The notes under the pieces were generated by a model. The model saw only the letters and a list, made by a program, of their open reading frames with translations. It ran no database searches and had not been told where the DNA came from. From Theristus sp. LFF4_11 (taxonomy: Eukaryota; Nematoda; Chromadorea; Monhysterida; Xyalidae), in the NCBI GenBank assembly GCA_030248135.1, contig JASANC010003148.1:27850-91849 (forward strand): a stretch of DNA of 64,000 bases. Direction: 5' to 3'. The position numbers and the translations under genes are program-made. This document shows, piece by piece, positions 53,784-64,000 of the stretch (within the stretch, counting starts at the first letter, position 1; each line of letters begins with the position of its first letter).

Positions 53784-54530
53784 ATGTCAGTCCAGTGCCA
53801 GGCCTACGAGTGTGCTGAGTGCGAGTTTGCGTTTCTGAGTGTGGCGACATTCGTGGCTCATCTGCGGCAGCACGTTGCTCCCGTCACTGCTGGCCGGAAA
53901 ATCACAAAGAAACTCACTGGCAGGGCACTCAGTCGTCTGTGTCAGCAAACGCAACAATCTGGGGAGGCAGAGGAACGCAAAAGTATGCACGAATGCCCGG
54001 TTTGCGGAGTTGCAACGAACGGCAAGTCACAATTGAAGACACATTTGAAGCACGTCCATTCCACTGAGCGACCGTTCGCCTGCACCGAGTGCTCGTACAG
54101 GGCAAAGACAAAAGCTGAAGTGAAACAGCATTTCGCTTTTGTGCACTCAGACGCCAGACCGTTCAAGTGCGACCAATGCTCGTATTCATGCAAATCTAAC
54201 TCACATTTGTCAAAACATAAACGCACAGTTCATTCCACCGATCGTCCCTTACAATGCGACCAATGCGGCAAACAATTCAAAACGAAAGCACACCTGCAAG
54301 TACACACCGCTGTGCACTCTAGTGATCGTCCGTTTGCCTGTGACCAATGTGACTACACGACAAAATCAGCAACTCATCTGCGCAGTCATCAGCATAATCG
54401 CCATTCTACTGAGCGTCCGTTCGCTTGCAGCCAGTGCCACAAATCATTCAAAACCTCTTCAAACCTTACCAAACATTTCAATCAAGTTCACAACGCCCAC
54501 CGTCTGTTGATCAACTGTGACAAACAGTAA
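53784..54530 (+). CDS. C2H2 zinc-finger protein C, 248 aa, C-terminally truncated
   Basis: Starts MSVQCQAYECAECEFAFLSV after the acceptor TTTCAG|GTC. Seven complete fingers, then the frame ends LLINCDKQ followed by TAA. In paralogues A and E two more fingers follow at this point (CDKQFATNSELKSHQ, then CDRCAKTF). The corresponding sequence is still present after the stop but deleted and frame-shifted (TCCGTTCGAGTGCCATCGTG). The truncation is therefore secondary. The protein could still bind DNA through the remaining fingers. Confidence 0.85.
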   Translation: MSVQCQAYECAECEFAFLSVATFVAHLRQHVAPVTAGRKITKKLTGRALSRLCQQTQQSGEAEERKSMHECPVCGVATNGKSQLKTHLKHVHSTERPFACTECSYRAKTKAEVKQHFAFVHSDARPFKCDQCSYSCKSNSHLSKHKRTVHSTDRPLQCDQCGKQFKTKAHLQVHTAVHSSDRPFACDQCDYTTKSATHLRSHQHNRHSTERPFACSQCHKSFKTSSNLTKHFNQVHNAHRLLINCDKQ

Positions 54531-55098
54531 CCTAAAGCAACAGCAATCTCTCGTGCCCAGCGACGAGGCGGTCCGTTCGAGTGCCATCGTGTGCAAAGAC
54601 GTTCAACACTCACAAGCAGATGAAGAAACATTGACAAAAAATGCAAACAATGAGACAAACAAATGTTGAGACGCTGTGGAATTTAGCTAAACAACGACAC
54701 GTTTCTGGTGATTCTTTCACTGATTCGATGTTTTGCGTTGAAGGATTTGTCTCCCAGATAACGTTTGTAGTGTGTTTTCATAATCTGTCAGTGGTTTATT
54801 AAAACTTTTAGCCCTAACCACTGAGAACCCACTCAACCAAATTACGGAAATGCTGAATTTGTTGAGCTTCCAGTGGTTGCTGAACAAATGGTTGAGTGGG
54901 CCTTCTTAGTGACCCGGGCGAAAAGTTTTTTGGTTGTTTGATACATGATTGCTGTATGCTGATGCGGTGGTGTTTGGATTTGTACGGACTCAGTATTGGT
55001 TCAGTTTGTGCATGTTCAGGTTTTGGTTTTTTTGTGCTGTGACTTTCAAAGCCAAGTTGGAATCGGGATGCGTGTCGTGTCGCTGAGCTGGATACAAT

Positions 55099-56128
55099 TA
55101 TCTAAAAATGCGGGAGACGCATATAAAAGGAGGAATATGGCCTTGTGTAAGCAGTGAAAGACTTGGCTCGACAACGCTTTTCAAGTCTCTGATGTGGTAC
55201 ACACGGATACAGGTACATAAGAGCCATATTTTTGCGCCGTTTATTTATGATTTCGGTTGCACATGGCAACCCTCGTACTTTGTATTGTAGACAAATGAAA
55301 CTTTCACATTTGCGGATTTTGGGCATTTAGCGACCAGTAAAACTACTAAAATAACAATCAGACTTTAGCTCGCTGACACTGGTTTGTCCAGGACAAATTG
55401 TATCGCAGAAGCATTGCGGAACGCAAGGTCTCCTGTGGCAAAGGCAATGACTCACGGGACAGACGGTTTATCCTGCCACACTAGTTGAAGTTGACACCGG
55501 TAAAAAAGGTGAAAATCAACGGAAGACAACTCCTTTTTGTCACTGGTGCTGGTGTGTACACAGCGGTGCGTACGTTAACAACAACGAAAAAGCTACATGC
55601 AACAATGTTTTGCAATCTCTGATTTTTCTGTTTTTGCACAGAATTTGCAGAATTTCGCACATGGCGTGAGTTTAGATTAAATCGAAGAGGACAATTAAAA
55701 AATAACTTTAAAGTTTTACGCTTTTCAGCAAAACGAAAACGAAAACGAAAGTTTCGGATTCGCTGCCCTCCGGGGATATAGCGACCGCAGGCCACCGAAA
55801 CCGAAATCGGGCTAAGATCACTGGTGCCGCCAGGACAGAGCGGGGCTTAGAGGCTGTCCCCCTCACGTGGCGAGGGTATTGGTTCCACGGGATGGTGAGC
55901 CGTCCATTCCCCAATCTCACCGGAGTTTAGTACCTTCGGGTTTCCGGAATCGGGGGGGGGCGTGCTTCAAAAACAAACAAACAAACGCGGCGCAAAAATA
56001 TGACTCTTACGTACTTGTATCCGTGTGTACCACATCAGAGACTTGAAAAGCGTTGTCGAGCCAAGTCTTTCACTGCTTACACAAGGCCATACTCCTCCTT
56101 TTATATGCGTCTCCCGCATTTTTAGATA
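55099..56128. mobile_element. TIR transposon with about 135-bp inverted repeats
   Basis: The left end TATCTAAAAATGCGGGAGAC is mirrored at 56109-56128. The arms match over about 135 bp, including ATATAAAAGGAGGA and CTTGGCTCGACAACGCTTTT. The interior has no transposase frame but carries a reverse copy of the GC-rich repeat seen at 19855-20035. Inserted in copy 1 of the zinc-finger unit; copy 2 shows the uninterrupted sequence at about 61659. Confidence 0.85.
55790..55975 (-). repeat. Dispersed GC-rich repeat (copy 2)
   Basis: Complement of the block at 19855-20035, with GGGGCTTAGAGGCTGTCCCC and GGGTATTGGTTCCACGGGAT. Nested in the TIR element. Confidence 0.65.
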
Positions 56129-56194
56129 ATATTCTGACTTTTACATAAGCCCCGAAGGTCGGGCCAAAATCACAATTCGACTCAGGTTTTTCAT

Positions 56195-57155
56195 TTTTCG
56201 TTTTTTAGGCCGATTTCGCCTATGCTATTTCTACGGCCGATTCGCCCAAAATCGTCACGATTCAGTACCTAGAATTGCTCACACAAGAAAACTGACCCAA
56301 AAGCCGTGATTGGCACAATGAATTACCATGGAAAACACCGTTTTCTTGTTTTTCATTTCTGGACCGGTTTCGCTAAATTCCACGGCCGATTCGCCCGAAA
56401 TCGTCACGATTCAGTATGTAGAGTGTTCACACAAGAAAACTAACCTAAAATCCGTGATCAGCGCATTGAATTACCCCGGACTACACCAGTTTCTCATTTT
56501 TTTGCCTTTGGACCGATTTCGCCAATTTCCACGGCCGATTCGCCTGAAAATCGTCGTGATTCAGTATCTAGAGTTGCTCACATAAGAAAACTAACCCAAA
56601 ATCCGTGATCAGCGCATTGAATTATTCCGGACAACACCAGTTTTTCATTTTTTGTCTTTGGACCGATTTCGCCAATTTCCACGGCCGATTCGCCCGAAAT
56701 CATCACGATTCAGTATCTAGAGTTGCTCACATAAGAAAACTAACCCAAAATCCGTGATCAGCGCATTGAACTACCCTGGAAAACACCAGTTTCTCATTTT
56801 TTGTTTTTAGACCGATTTCGCCAATTTCCACGGCCGATTCGCCCGAAATCGTCACGATTCAGTATCTAGAGTTGCTCACATAAGAAAACTAACCCAAAAT
56901 CCGTGATCAGCGCATTGAATTACCCCGGACTACACCAGTTTCTCATTTTTTGTCTTTGGACCGATTTCGCCAATTTCCACGGCCGATTCGCCCGAAATCG
57001 TCACGATTCAGTATCTAGAGTTGCTCACATAAGAAAACTAACCCAAAATCTGTGATCAGCGCATTGAATTACCCTGGAAAACACCAGTTTCTCATTTTTT
57101 GTTTTTGGACCGATTTCGCCAATTTCCACGGCCGATTCGCTCGAAATCGTCACGA
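56195..57155. repeat. 148-bp satellite, about 6.5 copies
   Basis: Units start at about 56360, 56510, 56659, 56807, 56955 and 57104, with CGATTTCGCCAATTTCCACG, GTCACGATTCAGTATCTAGA and CCGTGATCAGCGCATTGAA in each. The first and last are partial. Diverged copies in reverse orientation are at 42735-42965. Confidence 0.92.
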
Positions 57156-57750
57156 CTTTGGTTATTTAACTGCTATTCTTTTTATTTTTTTTTAAAAATA
57201 AAGGTCAAATTCAAATTCTCCGTTGTTGGTTACCCCTGTAAATTTTTTTATTTGTCAAATAACGGTTTGTTTCACGCGCAGAAAGCGGAAATACACTTCA
57301 AAATAAGCATTTTTCGTAATTTTGTACAAACAAACGAAATTTTGAGCCTTGGGAAGCATCGGAGAAAAAAATGAATGCGAAATTTAAAAATCCCGAAGAT
57401 TTTTACCCTAGAAAATGTTTTTATCATAACCGTCAGAATTTTCTAAGTATCACTGAAACTACGTACACATTTTATGACATTGTCGAAAAAAAGGGGTATA
57501 GAAGAATAAGAAACAGCGATTTCAGAATCGATGTTTTGCGCACACAGCGTGTATAAAAGATCACTACGAAAAAATTTCTTGTGCACACACCATACCTATG
57601 GATTATCTACCTGTGTGCAGTAGAAAAAAATTCTCAGCTCCTTTTATGTTCACAATGCGAGGCACTGTAAGTTTGAAATTTTAGCGCGAACGAACCACGG
57701 GCCATATTATGTCTCATCCGCTGTCCGCTTCGCTCGCGAATGGACATGAT
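57156..57750. other. Tail of the insertion in zinc-finger unit 1, nothing recognised
   Basis: AT-rich, with two short frames (57371-57556 and within 57099-57374) lacking any family resemblance. Homology to the zinc-finger unit resumes at about 57755 (AACAAGAGGAAGACCTTGAT). Confidence 0.45.
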
Positions 57751-58008
57751 TAACAAAACAAGAGGAAGACCTTGATCGGTTGAACAGCAAGCACTTTCCA
57801 ATCCACAAATCAATTTTAAAAATTCACCTGAGGGCTAATGATAAACGATTCAGCACGTTAAAAACAGTGCACAGCGAAGATAACCGTTGCATAAAAATCA
57901 GCAAAAATCACCTGCATGACATACACATGTACAGACAGTTGCATTGGGTGCAATACACAAATGCCTAAACGTTTTTCCATGAACGTGTTTGCTTATCAGT
58001 GTTCAGTG

Positions 58009-58923
58009 TCACTGTTGGCAGCTCCTCTGTTGGTGTCGCATCGTACCATTCTGAGTCGTGAACGTCTTTGCACATCGGTCGCACTCGAACGGACGCTCGT
58101 TGCTGTGCACGTGAGACTGGTGACGCTTGAGCTCAGAGTTTGTTGCAAACTGTCTGTCACACTTGTCACAGGTGAGCAACAGACGGTTGGCGTTGTGGAC
58201 TCGATTGAAATGTTGAGTGCGACTTGCAGAGATTTTGAATGATTTGTGGCACTGGCTGCAGGCGAACGGACGCTCGGTGGAATGGCGCTGATGCTGATGA
58301 CTGCGCAGACGAGCTGCTGATTTCGCCGTGTAGTCACATTGGTCACAGGCAAACGGTCGATCACCAGAGTGCACAGCAGTGTGTTCTTGCAGATATGCCT
58401 TCGTTTTGAATTGTTTTCCGCATTGGTCGCATTGGAACGGACGATCGGTGGAATGAACTGTGCGTCTATGTTTTGACAAATGTGAGTTATGTTTGCTTGA
58501 ATACGGGCATTGGTCGCACTTGAATGGCCTGGCGTCTGAGTGCACGGAAGCGAAATGTAGTTTCAAGTTGCTGTTTGACTTTGCCCTGTACGAGCACTCG
58601 GTGCAGGCGAACGGTCGCTCAGTGGAATGGACGTGCTTCAAATGTTGCTCCAATTTCGCTTTGTCTTTTGCAATCACTCCGCACAAATGACATTCATATT
58701 TGTGCTTCATTTCCTTTTCCTTGACGGTTTTTTGCAGCTTGCTGATTGGTTGCTGACTCAATCGATTGATTGCCTTTTTTGTCGACTTTCTCCGGGCACG
58801 ATGGTCAGCAGCTGACACGGAGGGAATGACGTGACCGCGCATGTGGCACAGAAATGTGCACACACTCAAGAATGCCACGTTGCACGCTGGACACTCGAGC
58901 GGGGCAGAGGCTGTTCGGGGCAT
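58009..58923 (-). CDS. C2H2 zinc-finger protein D, 304 aa, nine fingers
   Basis: Duplicate of B with the same MPRTASAPLECPACNVAF start and acceptor. Nine fingers, including CDYTAKSAARLRSHQHQRH, which B lacks. Framework residues are almost identical to B, A and E, while helix positions that contact bases differ (for example SNSNLKLH here against TNGRLKSH in B for the same finger). The last unit again lacks the final His. Confidence 0.92.
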   Translation of the reverse strand: MPRTASAPLECPACNVAFLSVCTFLCHMRGHVIPSVSAADHRARRKSTKKAINRLSQQPISKLQKTVKEKEMKHKYECHLCGVIAKDKAKLEQHLKHVHSTERPFACTECSYRAKSNSNLKLHFASVHSDARPFKCDQCPYSSKHNSHLSKHRRTVHSTDRPFQCDQCGKQFKTKAYLQEHTAVHSGDRPFACDQCDYTAKSAARLRSHQHQRHSTERPFACSQCHKSFKISASRTQHFNRVHNANRLLLTCDKCDRQFATNSELKRHQSHVHSNERPFECDRCAKTFTTQNGTMRHQQRSCQQ

Positions 58924-60175
58924 GGTCGCGCTGAAAATAAAGTTCAGAAATTAAAAAAAATAGCGAACCCGAGCATTCGTAAAAATACTCGTGGAACAGA
59001 ATTTGAAATGGTGAAGAGAATGACACTTTCTCGCAGTTGTATGGCAAAAGCTTCATGCAACAAAAAAATTTGAGCGGGAAAGACAAAACTGCGTTGCATT
59101 TTGAACGATCCACTCCAAACACACAAACAGCAACTCGGGGCACAAAACTGTGACTGTGTAAATTTGTGTCTGCGCTGCTGCAAAGATCGCGTGTTTGATA
59201 GAAAGGGGCAAGAGAAAGAATGATGTTGTTTGTGCGCGAGGCATGTTGTGTCCATTTCACGATTGGCACTTTCTTTCATTCATCTTGCTGCATTCCCAGA
59301 GCCTGCTCAGAGTGTCACTGATTTCGTTCATCTGGTGATGCAACTGCAAGCCTTGCAACGTGACACCATAAAAGTTTGGACGGAGTGAAATGGCACCGAA
59401 ACCCATAACCAACAAAATGCGCATCCAGAATGTCGTCATTCGTAATTTCCATTTCTGTCATTGTCTGCCCCCCCCCCCCCCCCTGTGCTAGCGGGACGCT
59501 CAATCCCGCAACTGCACAAGTCCCGTGCTTGCGTTTCACTGCGTCTCTCTTTTTTCGCACAACACCAGTCGATTAGTGAAGTGATGTCGATCGGGATCTT
59601 CGTGAAAACAATCAGTTGCACCAGCAGAAAGGTTGTCAGCCTTTGTTGGCTTTTGTTTTGTCTTTGTGCGTCATTCAATCTGGTATTTCTGTGGCGTTGC
59701 GATACTGTTTATTCTTACGCATCGGTCATAATCATGATTCACTCTAGTTTTGTGAAGCTCATTAAGTTCACGCTCTCAATGGTCTATTGGAAGTGTATCT
59801 ACTTTTTGTTACAGTTGGCTGTGTACTCAAAAAAGGCTGTGTTGTGATTTTTGCAACTTTCCATTCTGTTTTTCTCTGCTGTTTTCGCGACAGTTTTGGC
59901 GTAACAGTTTTCTTCTCTTGGCGCTCTGAGTACAAATGGCGGTTCACCGCAGTAAATGCACACGTGTAACATTTAGAAATGGTAAGCTGCCTTTCTTTCG
60001 TTTCTGTACTCGACGGCCTTCTGTACGCTTTCTGGGTTAGCCCTGGCTAAAAAAACATCAACTAAAAAATCTCTGTGTTTTTGGCTCTGAACTGCACCTT
60101 GGTCTGGAGCTTTCTCACACTCATTACTGTCCTTCTGGCTCGCACACTGTGACTTTTCTTCTCCACTTTCAGGTC
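58924..60175. promoter_or_regulatory. Divergent promoter region, duplicate of 52533-53783
   Basis: Nearly identical to the region between genes B and C. Differences are mostly single bases and the poly-C length (about 15 here, 9 there). The fixed SINE fragment is present. Confidence 0.6.
60009..60068 (+). mobile_element. SINE 3' fragment upstream of the second + strand zinc-finger copy
   Basis: Duplicate of the fragment at 53622-53684, carried along by the segmental duplication. Confidence 0.7.
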
Positions 60176-61094
60176 ATGTCAGTCCAGTGCCAGGCCTACG
60201 AGTGTGCTGAGTGCGAGTTTGCGTTTCTGAGTGTGGCGACATTCGTGGCTCATCTGCGGCAGCACGTTGCTCCCGTCACTGCTGGCCGGAAAATCACGAA
60301 GAAACTCACTGGCAGAGCACTCAGTTTTCTGTGTCAGCAAACGCAACAATCTGGGGAGGCAGAGGAACGCAAAAGTATGCACGAATGCCCCAGTTTGCGG
60401 AGTTGCAACGAACGGCAAGTCACAATTGAAGACACATTTGAAGCACGTCCATTCCACTGAGCGACCGTTCGCCTGCACCGAGTGCTCGTACAGGGCAAAG
60501 ACAAAAGCTGAAGTGAAACAGCATTTCGCTTTTGTGCACTCAGACGCCAGACCATTCAAGTGCGACCAATGTTCGTATTCATGCAAAACTAACTCATGTT
60601 TGTCAAGACATAAACGCAAAGTTCATTCCACCGATCGTCCCTTCCAATGCGACCAATGCGGCAAACAATTCAAAACGAAAGCACACCTGCAAGTACACAC
60701 CGCTGTGCACTCTGGTGATCGACCGTTTGCCTGTGACCAATGTGACTACAAAGCAACACAAAGCTCACAGCTGCAGAGCCATCAGAAAACGAAACACTCA
60801 GACGAACGTCCGTTCCAGTGCGACCAATGTGGCGCGAAATTTAAAACGACAACTAATTTACGACGTCACCAACGGGTGCACACGGACACACGGCCATTCG
60901 CTTGCGACCAATGTGACTACACGGCCAAATCAGCAACTGATCTGCGAAGTCATCAGCATCAGCGCCATTCCACTGAGCGTCCGTTCGCTTGCAGCCAATG
61001 CGACAAATCATTCAAAACCTCTTCAAACCTTACCAAACATTTCAATCGAGTTCACAACGCCAACCGTCTGTTGATCAACTGTGACAAACAGTAA
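60176..61094 (+). pseudogene. C2H2 zinc-finger copy F, frameshifted after the first finger
   Basis: Duplicate of C, starting MSVQCQAYECAECEFAFLSV. A single-base expansion at about 60388 (GCCCCAGTTTGC where C has GCCCGGTTTGC) shifts the frame; the original frame ends at 60460 after about 94 residues. The finger array stays open in the other frame to 61094, with nine fingers, two more than C (CDYKATQSSQLQSHQ and CGAKFKTTTNLRRHQ). It ends with the same LLINCDKQ truncation as C, so the truncation predates the duplication and the frameshift came later. A translation start inside the array or a sequencing error are alternatives. Confidence 0.8.
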
Positions 61095-61951
61095 CCTAAA
61101 ACAACAGCAATCTCTCGTGCCAGCGACGAGGGTCCGTTCGAGTGCCATCGTGTGCAAAGACGTTCAACACTCACAGGCAGATGAAGAAACATTGACAAAA
61201 AAAATGCAAACACTAAGACAAACAAATGTTGAGACGCTGTGGAATTTAGCTAAGCAACAACGTTTTTGGTGATTCTTCCACTGATTCGGTGTTTTGCGTT
61301 GGAGGATTTGTCTCCCAGATAACGTTTGTAGTGTGTTTTCATAATCTGTCAGTGGTTTATTAAAACTTTTAGCCCTAACCACTGAGAACCCACTCAACCA
61401 AATTACGGAAATGCTGATTTTGTTGAGCTTCCAGTGGTTGCTGAACAATTGGTTGAGTGGGCCTTCTTAGTGACCCGGGCGAAAAGTCTTTTGGTTGTTT
61501 GATACATGATTGCTGTGTGCTGATGCGGTGGTGTTTGGATTTGTACGGACTCAGTATTGGTTCAGTTTGTGCATGTTCAGGTTTTGGTTTTTTTTGTGCT
61601 GCGACTTTCAAAGCCAAGTTGGAATCGGGATGCGTGTCGTGTCGCTGAGCTGGATGCAATTAAAACAAGAGGAAGGCCTTAATCGGTTGAACAGCCAGCA
61701 CTTTTCAATCCACAAATCAATTAATTCATAGAGGCCCAATGATAAACGATTCAGCACGTTAAAAACAGTGCACAGCGAAGATAACCGTTGCATAAAAATC
61801 AGCAAAAATCACCTGCATGACATACATATGTACAGACAGTTGCATTGGGTGCAATACACAAATGCCTGAACGTGGGTTTTGGGCAAAATTGGTCAGGCAA
61901 AGTCAAAACATGTTGGTGTCCATGAACGTGTTTGTTTATCAGTGTTCAGTG

Positions 61952-63016
61952 TCACTGTTGGCAGCACCTCTGTTGGTGTCGCATCTTATCATTCTGAGTC
62001 TTGAACGTCTTCGTACATCGGTCGCACTCGAACGGACGCTCGTTGCTGTGCACGTGAGACTGGTGACGTTTGAGCTCAAAGTTTGTTGCAAACTGTTTGT
62101 CACACTTGTCACAGGTGAGCAACAGACGGTTGGCGTTGTGGACTCGATTGAAATGTTGAGTGCGAATTGCAGAGGTTTTGAATGATTTGTGGCACTGGCT
62201 GCAAGCGAACGGACGCTCAGTAGAATGGCGATGATGCTGATGACTGCGCAGACGAGCTGCTGATTTCGCCGTGTAGACACATTGGTCGCAAGTGAATGGC
62301 CGTGTGTCCGTGTGCACCCGTTGGTGACTTCGTAAATAAGTGATTGTTTTATATTTCGCTCCACATTGGTCGCACTGGAACGGACGTTCGTCTGAGTGTT
62401 TCGTTTTCTGATGGATCTGCAGACTTGAGTTCCGTGTTGCCTTGTAGTCGCATTGGTCACAAGCAAACGGTCGATCACCAGAGTGCACAGCAGTGTGTCT
62501 TTGCAGATATATCTTCCATTTGAATTGTTTTCCGCATTGGTCGCATTGGAACGGACGATCAGTGGAATGAACTGTGCGTTTATGTCTTGATAAATCGGAG
62601 TTCGTTTTGCATGAATACGGGCATTGGTCGCACTTGAACGGTCTGGCGTCTGAGTGCACGGAAGTGAAATGGGATTTCAATGTGCGGTTTGTCTTTGCCC
62701 TGTACGAGCACTCGGTGCAGGCGAACGGTCGCTCAGTGGAATGGACGTGCTTCAAATGCCTCTTCAATTGTGACTTGCCATTTGCTGCAACACCGCAAAC
62801 CGGACATTCGTGCATACTTTTGCGTTTGACTGGCTCCCCAGATTGTTGCGTTTGCTGACACAGACGACTGAGTGCCCGGCCAGTGAGTTTCTTCGTGATT
62901 TTCCGGCCAGCAGTGACGGGAGCAACGTGCTGCCGCAGATGAGCCACGAATGTCGCCACACTCAGAAACGCAAACTCGCACTCAGCGCACTCGTAGTACT
63001 GGCACTGGACTGACAT
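61952..63016 (-). CDS. C2H2 zinc-finger protein E, 354 aa, eleven fingers
   Basis: Starts MSVQCQYYECAECEFAFLSV at 63016, preceded by CAG|GTC as in A; the frame is open further upstream but that is probably 5' UTR or intron. Eleven fingers with standard linkers; the seventh has the variant CGAKYKTITYLRSHQ and the eighth FTCDQCVYTAKS. The last unit ends CC instead of His. It is the intact full-length partner of A, but sits where the unit in copies 1 and 2 has an MPRT-type gene, so the array has exchanged 5' halves between gene types. Confidence 0.92.
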   Translation of the reverse strand: MSVQCQYYECAECEFAFLSVATFVAHLRQHVAPVTAGRKITKKLTGRALSRLCQQTQQSGEPVKRKSMHECPVCGVAANGKSQLKRHLKHVHSTERPFACTECSYRAKTNRTLKSHFTSVHSDARPFKCDQCPYSCKTNSDLSRHKRTVHSTDRPFQCDQCGKQFKWKIYLQRHTAVHSGDRPFACDQCDYKATRNSSLQIHQKTKHSDERPFQCDQCGAKYKTITYLRSHQRVHTDTRPFTCDQCVYTAKSAARLRSHQHHRHSTERPFACSQCHKSFKTSAIRTQHFNRVHNANRLLLTCDKCDKQFATNFELKRHQSHVHSNERPFECDRCTKTFKTQNDKMRHQQRCCQQ

Positions 63017-63269
63017 GACCTGAAAACGGTTAACAAAGTCAAAAAGTGTTGAGGTTAAATGGACAATAAATAATACAGAGAAACAAAAGAAAAACAGTCT
63101 TGTCATTCCTAAAGGTAGCGCTTTCTCATTAACTGCCGTTAACAGGGATTTGTACACAGAACGCCAAAGAAAACTGACCGTTACGAAGAGAGCACAGCTG
63201 ACAAAACTGACCATTTTTTTGAGTCTACAGCCAATTGGAACAAAATAGATACAACCAGAGTGAAGCATG

Positions 63270-63720
63270 TGTAGTGCCGATATCATCTTCACTACCGTGT
63301 CTCGTCGAACAACGCATCGCACTCGCCAACAGAGGCTCAACGTTTGTTCTCCGACTGGCTGACCGCTGAACACACGTGCGCAGAGGCAAGCTGTACAAGG
63401 CGGGACCCCGGCTGTGAGGGAGACATAACAACACAGTGCACGTTGGACACTGGACACAGTGGAATGAAGATAATGATCCTCTATACTCACACACTGTAAC
63501 TGTATCGGTGACCCATTATTTCCCTTTGCTATTGTCACTCAACTGTAATAACCTAACCGTTTACTATACTCTTCGTGGAGAGTTACTGCTCTCTGCTCCA
63601 GCCATTATCTGGGTTCCTAAAACCTATATAAAGGCCAGAGTTCGAGCGGCAGCTCCCTATGACACTATGAACTGAATCTCCCACAAAACACTTTGAAGAA
63701 TCATTCCAAATTGTATTATT
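63270..63720. mobile_element. LTR-like insertion in the upstream region of gene E
   Basis: Homology with the gene A upstream region stops at 63269 (GAGTGAAGCATG). The inserted sequence starts TGTAGTGCCGATATC and contains a TATA box (CCTATATAAAGGCC at about 63625), as expected of an LTR beginning with TG. The right end, primer binding site and any second LTR are not recognised before the window ends. Confidence 0.4.
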
Positions 63721-64000
63721 CATTATGAAATATTATTATTATTATTCTTGAAGACACTATTATTTGAATTCAATAATATTGTCGTCGATTATTATTTGTC
63801 CCTTTATTTCTGTATAACTGTTTGTACCGTTTGAGTGCAAATGTAAAACAATTGCCCCGATATTCGTTGTTGGTGGAATTAGGAAATTCGTAATTCGACG
63901 ATAACAAATATCAAATTGCAACACAGCCGAACGGAGTTGTCGTTGTTCGATCAAGTCACAACTTGTCTTGTTTGACTTGTAGCAACTGAAGTCGCGCAAC
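63721..64000. other. AT-rich end of window, possible start of a minus-strand frame
   Basis: A minus-strand frame (63760 to 63999) may continue beyond the window. Its about 79 residues show no recognisable motif; it could belong to the putative LTR element. Confidence 0.25.

Larger units (their letters stand above)
51531..63269. repeat. Tandem segmental duplication of a zinc-finger gene-pair unit
   Basis: The unit carries, left to right, a 3' flank (AGATAACCGTTGCATAAAAA), a minus-strand zinc-finger gene, a bidirectional promoter with a poly-C tract, a plus-strand zinc-finger gene and its 3' flank. Copy 1 spans 51531-55098 and is interrupted and extended by an insertion to about 57750. Copy 2 spans about 57755-61660. 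Copy 3 starts at about 61663. The period from copy 2 to copy 3 is about 3.9 kb. Confidence 0.88.

Overview
This is animal (metazoan) nuclear DNA. Its genes are intron-rich with GT-AG introns, it encodes a ciliary IFT-A subunit, a rabaptin carrying a FYVE finger, an HP1-like chromodomain protein and arrays of C2H2 zinc fingers, and it is full of SINE, LINE, MITE and satellite repeats. I cannot name the species. A fully spliced IFT139 gene implies cilia.

Layout. 1-900: a 72-73 bp tandem repeat, then a putative terminal exon with a giant (AAC)n/poly-Asn tract. 1868-14428 (+): a complete 32-exon TTC21B/IFT139 gene (about 1342 aa), with introns loaded with SINEs and inverted-repeat MITEs. 15580-20583 (-): the C-terminal nine exons of a rabaptin-5-like Rab effector ending in a FYVE finger. 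23444-26051 (-): a five-exon gene for an unrecognised acidic 216-aa protein. 26947-30043 (-): a four-exon HP1-like gene (173 aa). 30980-37373: a foldback element with long inverted arms, internal 378-bp tandem repeats and a nested APE/RT LINE with an intact reading frame. 37433-38497: a long-TIR mariner-type element. 38596-41567 (-): a multi-pass GT2 (cellulose/hyaluronan/chitin synthase-like) glycosyltransferase, interrupted by a roughly 0.8-kb long-inverted-repeat element at an exon boundary. 42-46.4 kb: degenerate repeats and MITEs. 46.6-63.3 kb: a cluster of six C2H2 zinc-finger genes built from a roughly 3.9-kb unit that holds a divergent (head-to-head) gene pair. One + strand copy is frameshifted and both + strand copies have lost their last two fingers. 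The window ends in an LTR-like insertion.

Most unusual object: 48.95-51.0 kb, lodged inside the zinc-finger cluster between two G-homopolymer junk tracts. It is an intronless open frame of about 630 codons with no family I recognise. Its coding strand is tiled end to end with short perfect hairpins: about 55 in about 1.9 kb, around 30 with stems of 6 bp or more and six with stems of 8-9 bp. Stem sequences are nearly all different, so the conserved property is self-complementarity, not a repeat. A 33-nt near-direct repeat lies at both ends, in different reading frames. This is my leading candidate for an undescribed element.

Limits: all splice sites were assigned by eye from GT/AG rules, frame continuity and similarity to families I remember. 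No search, folding or transcript evidence was available.
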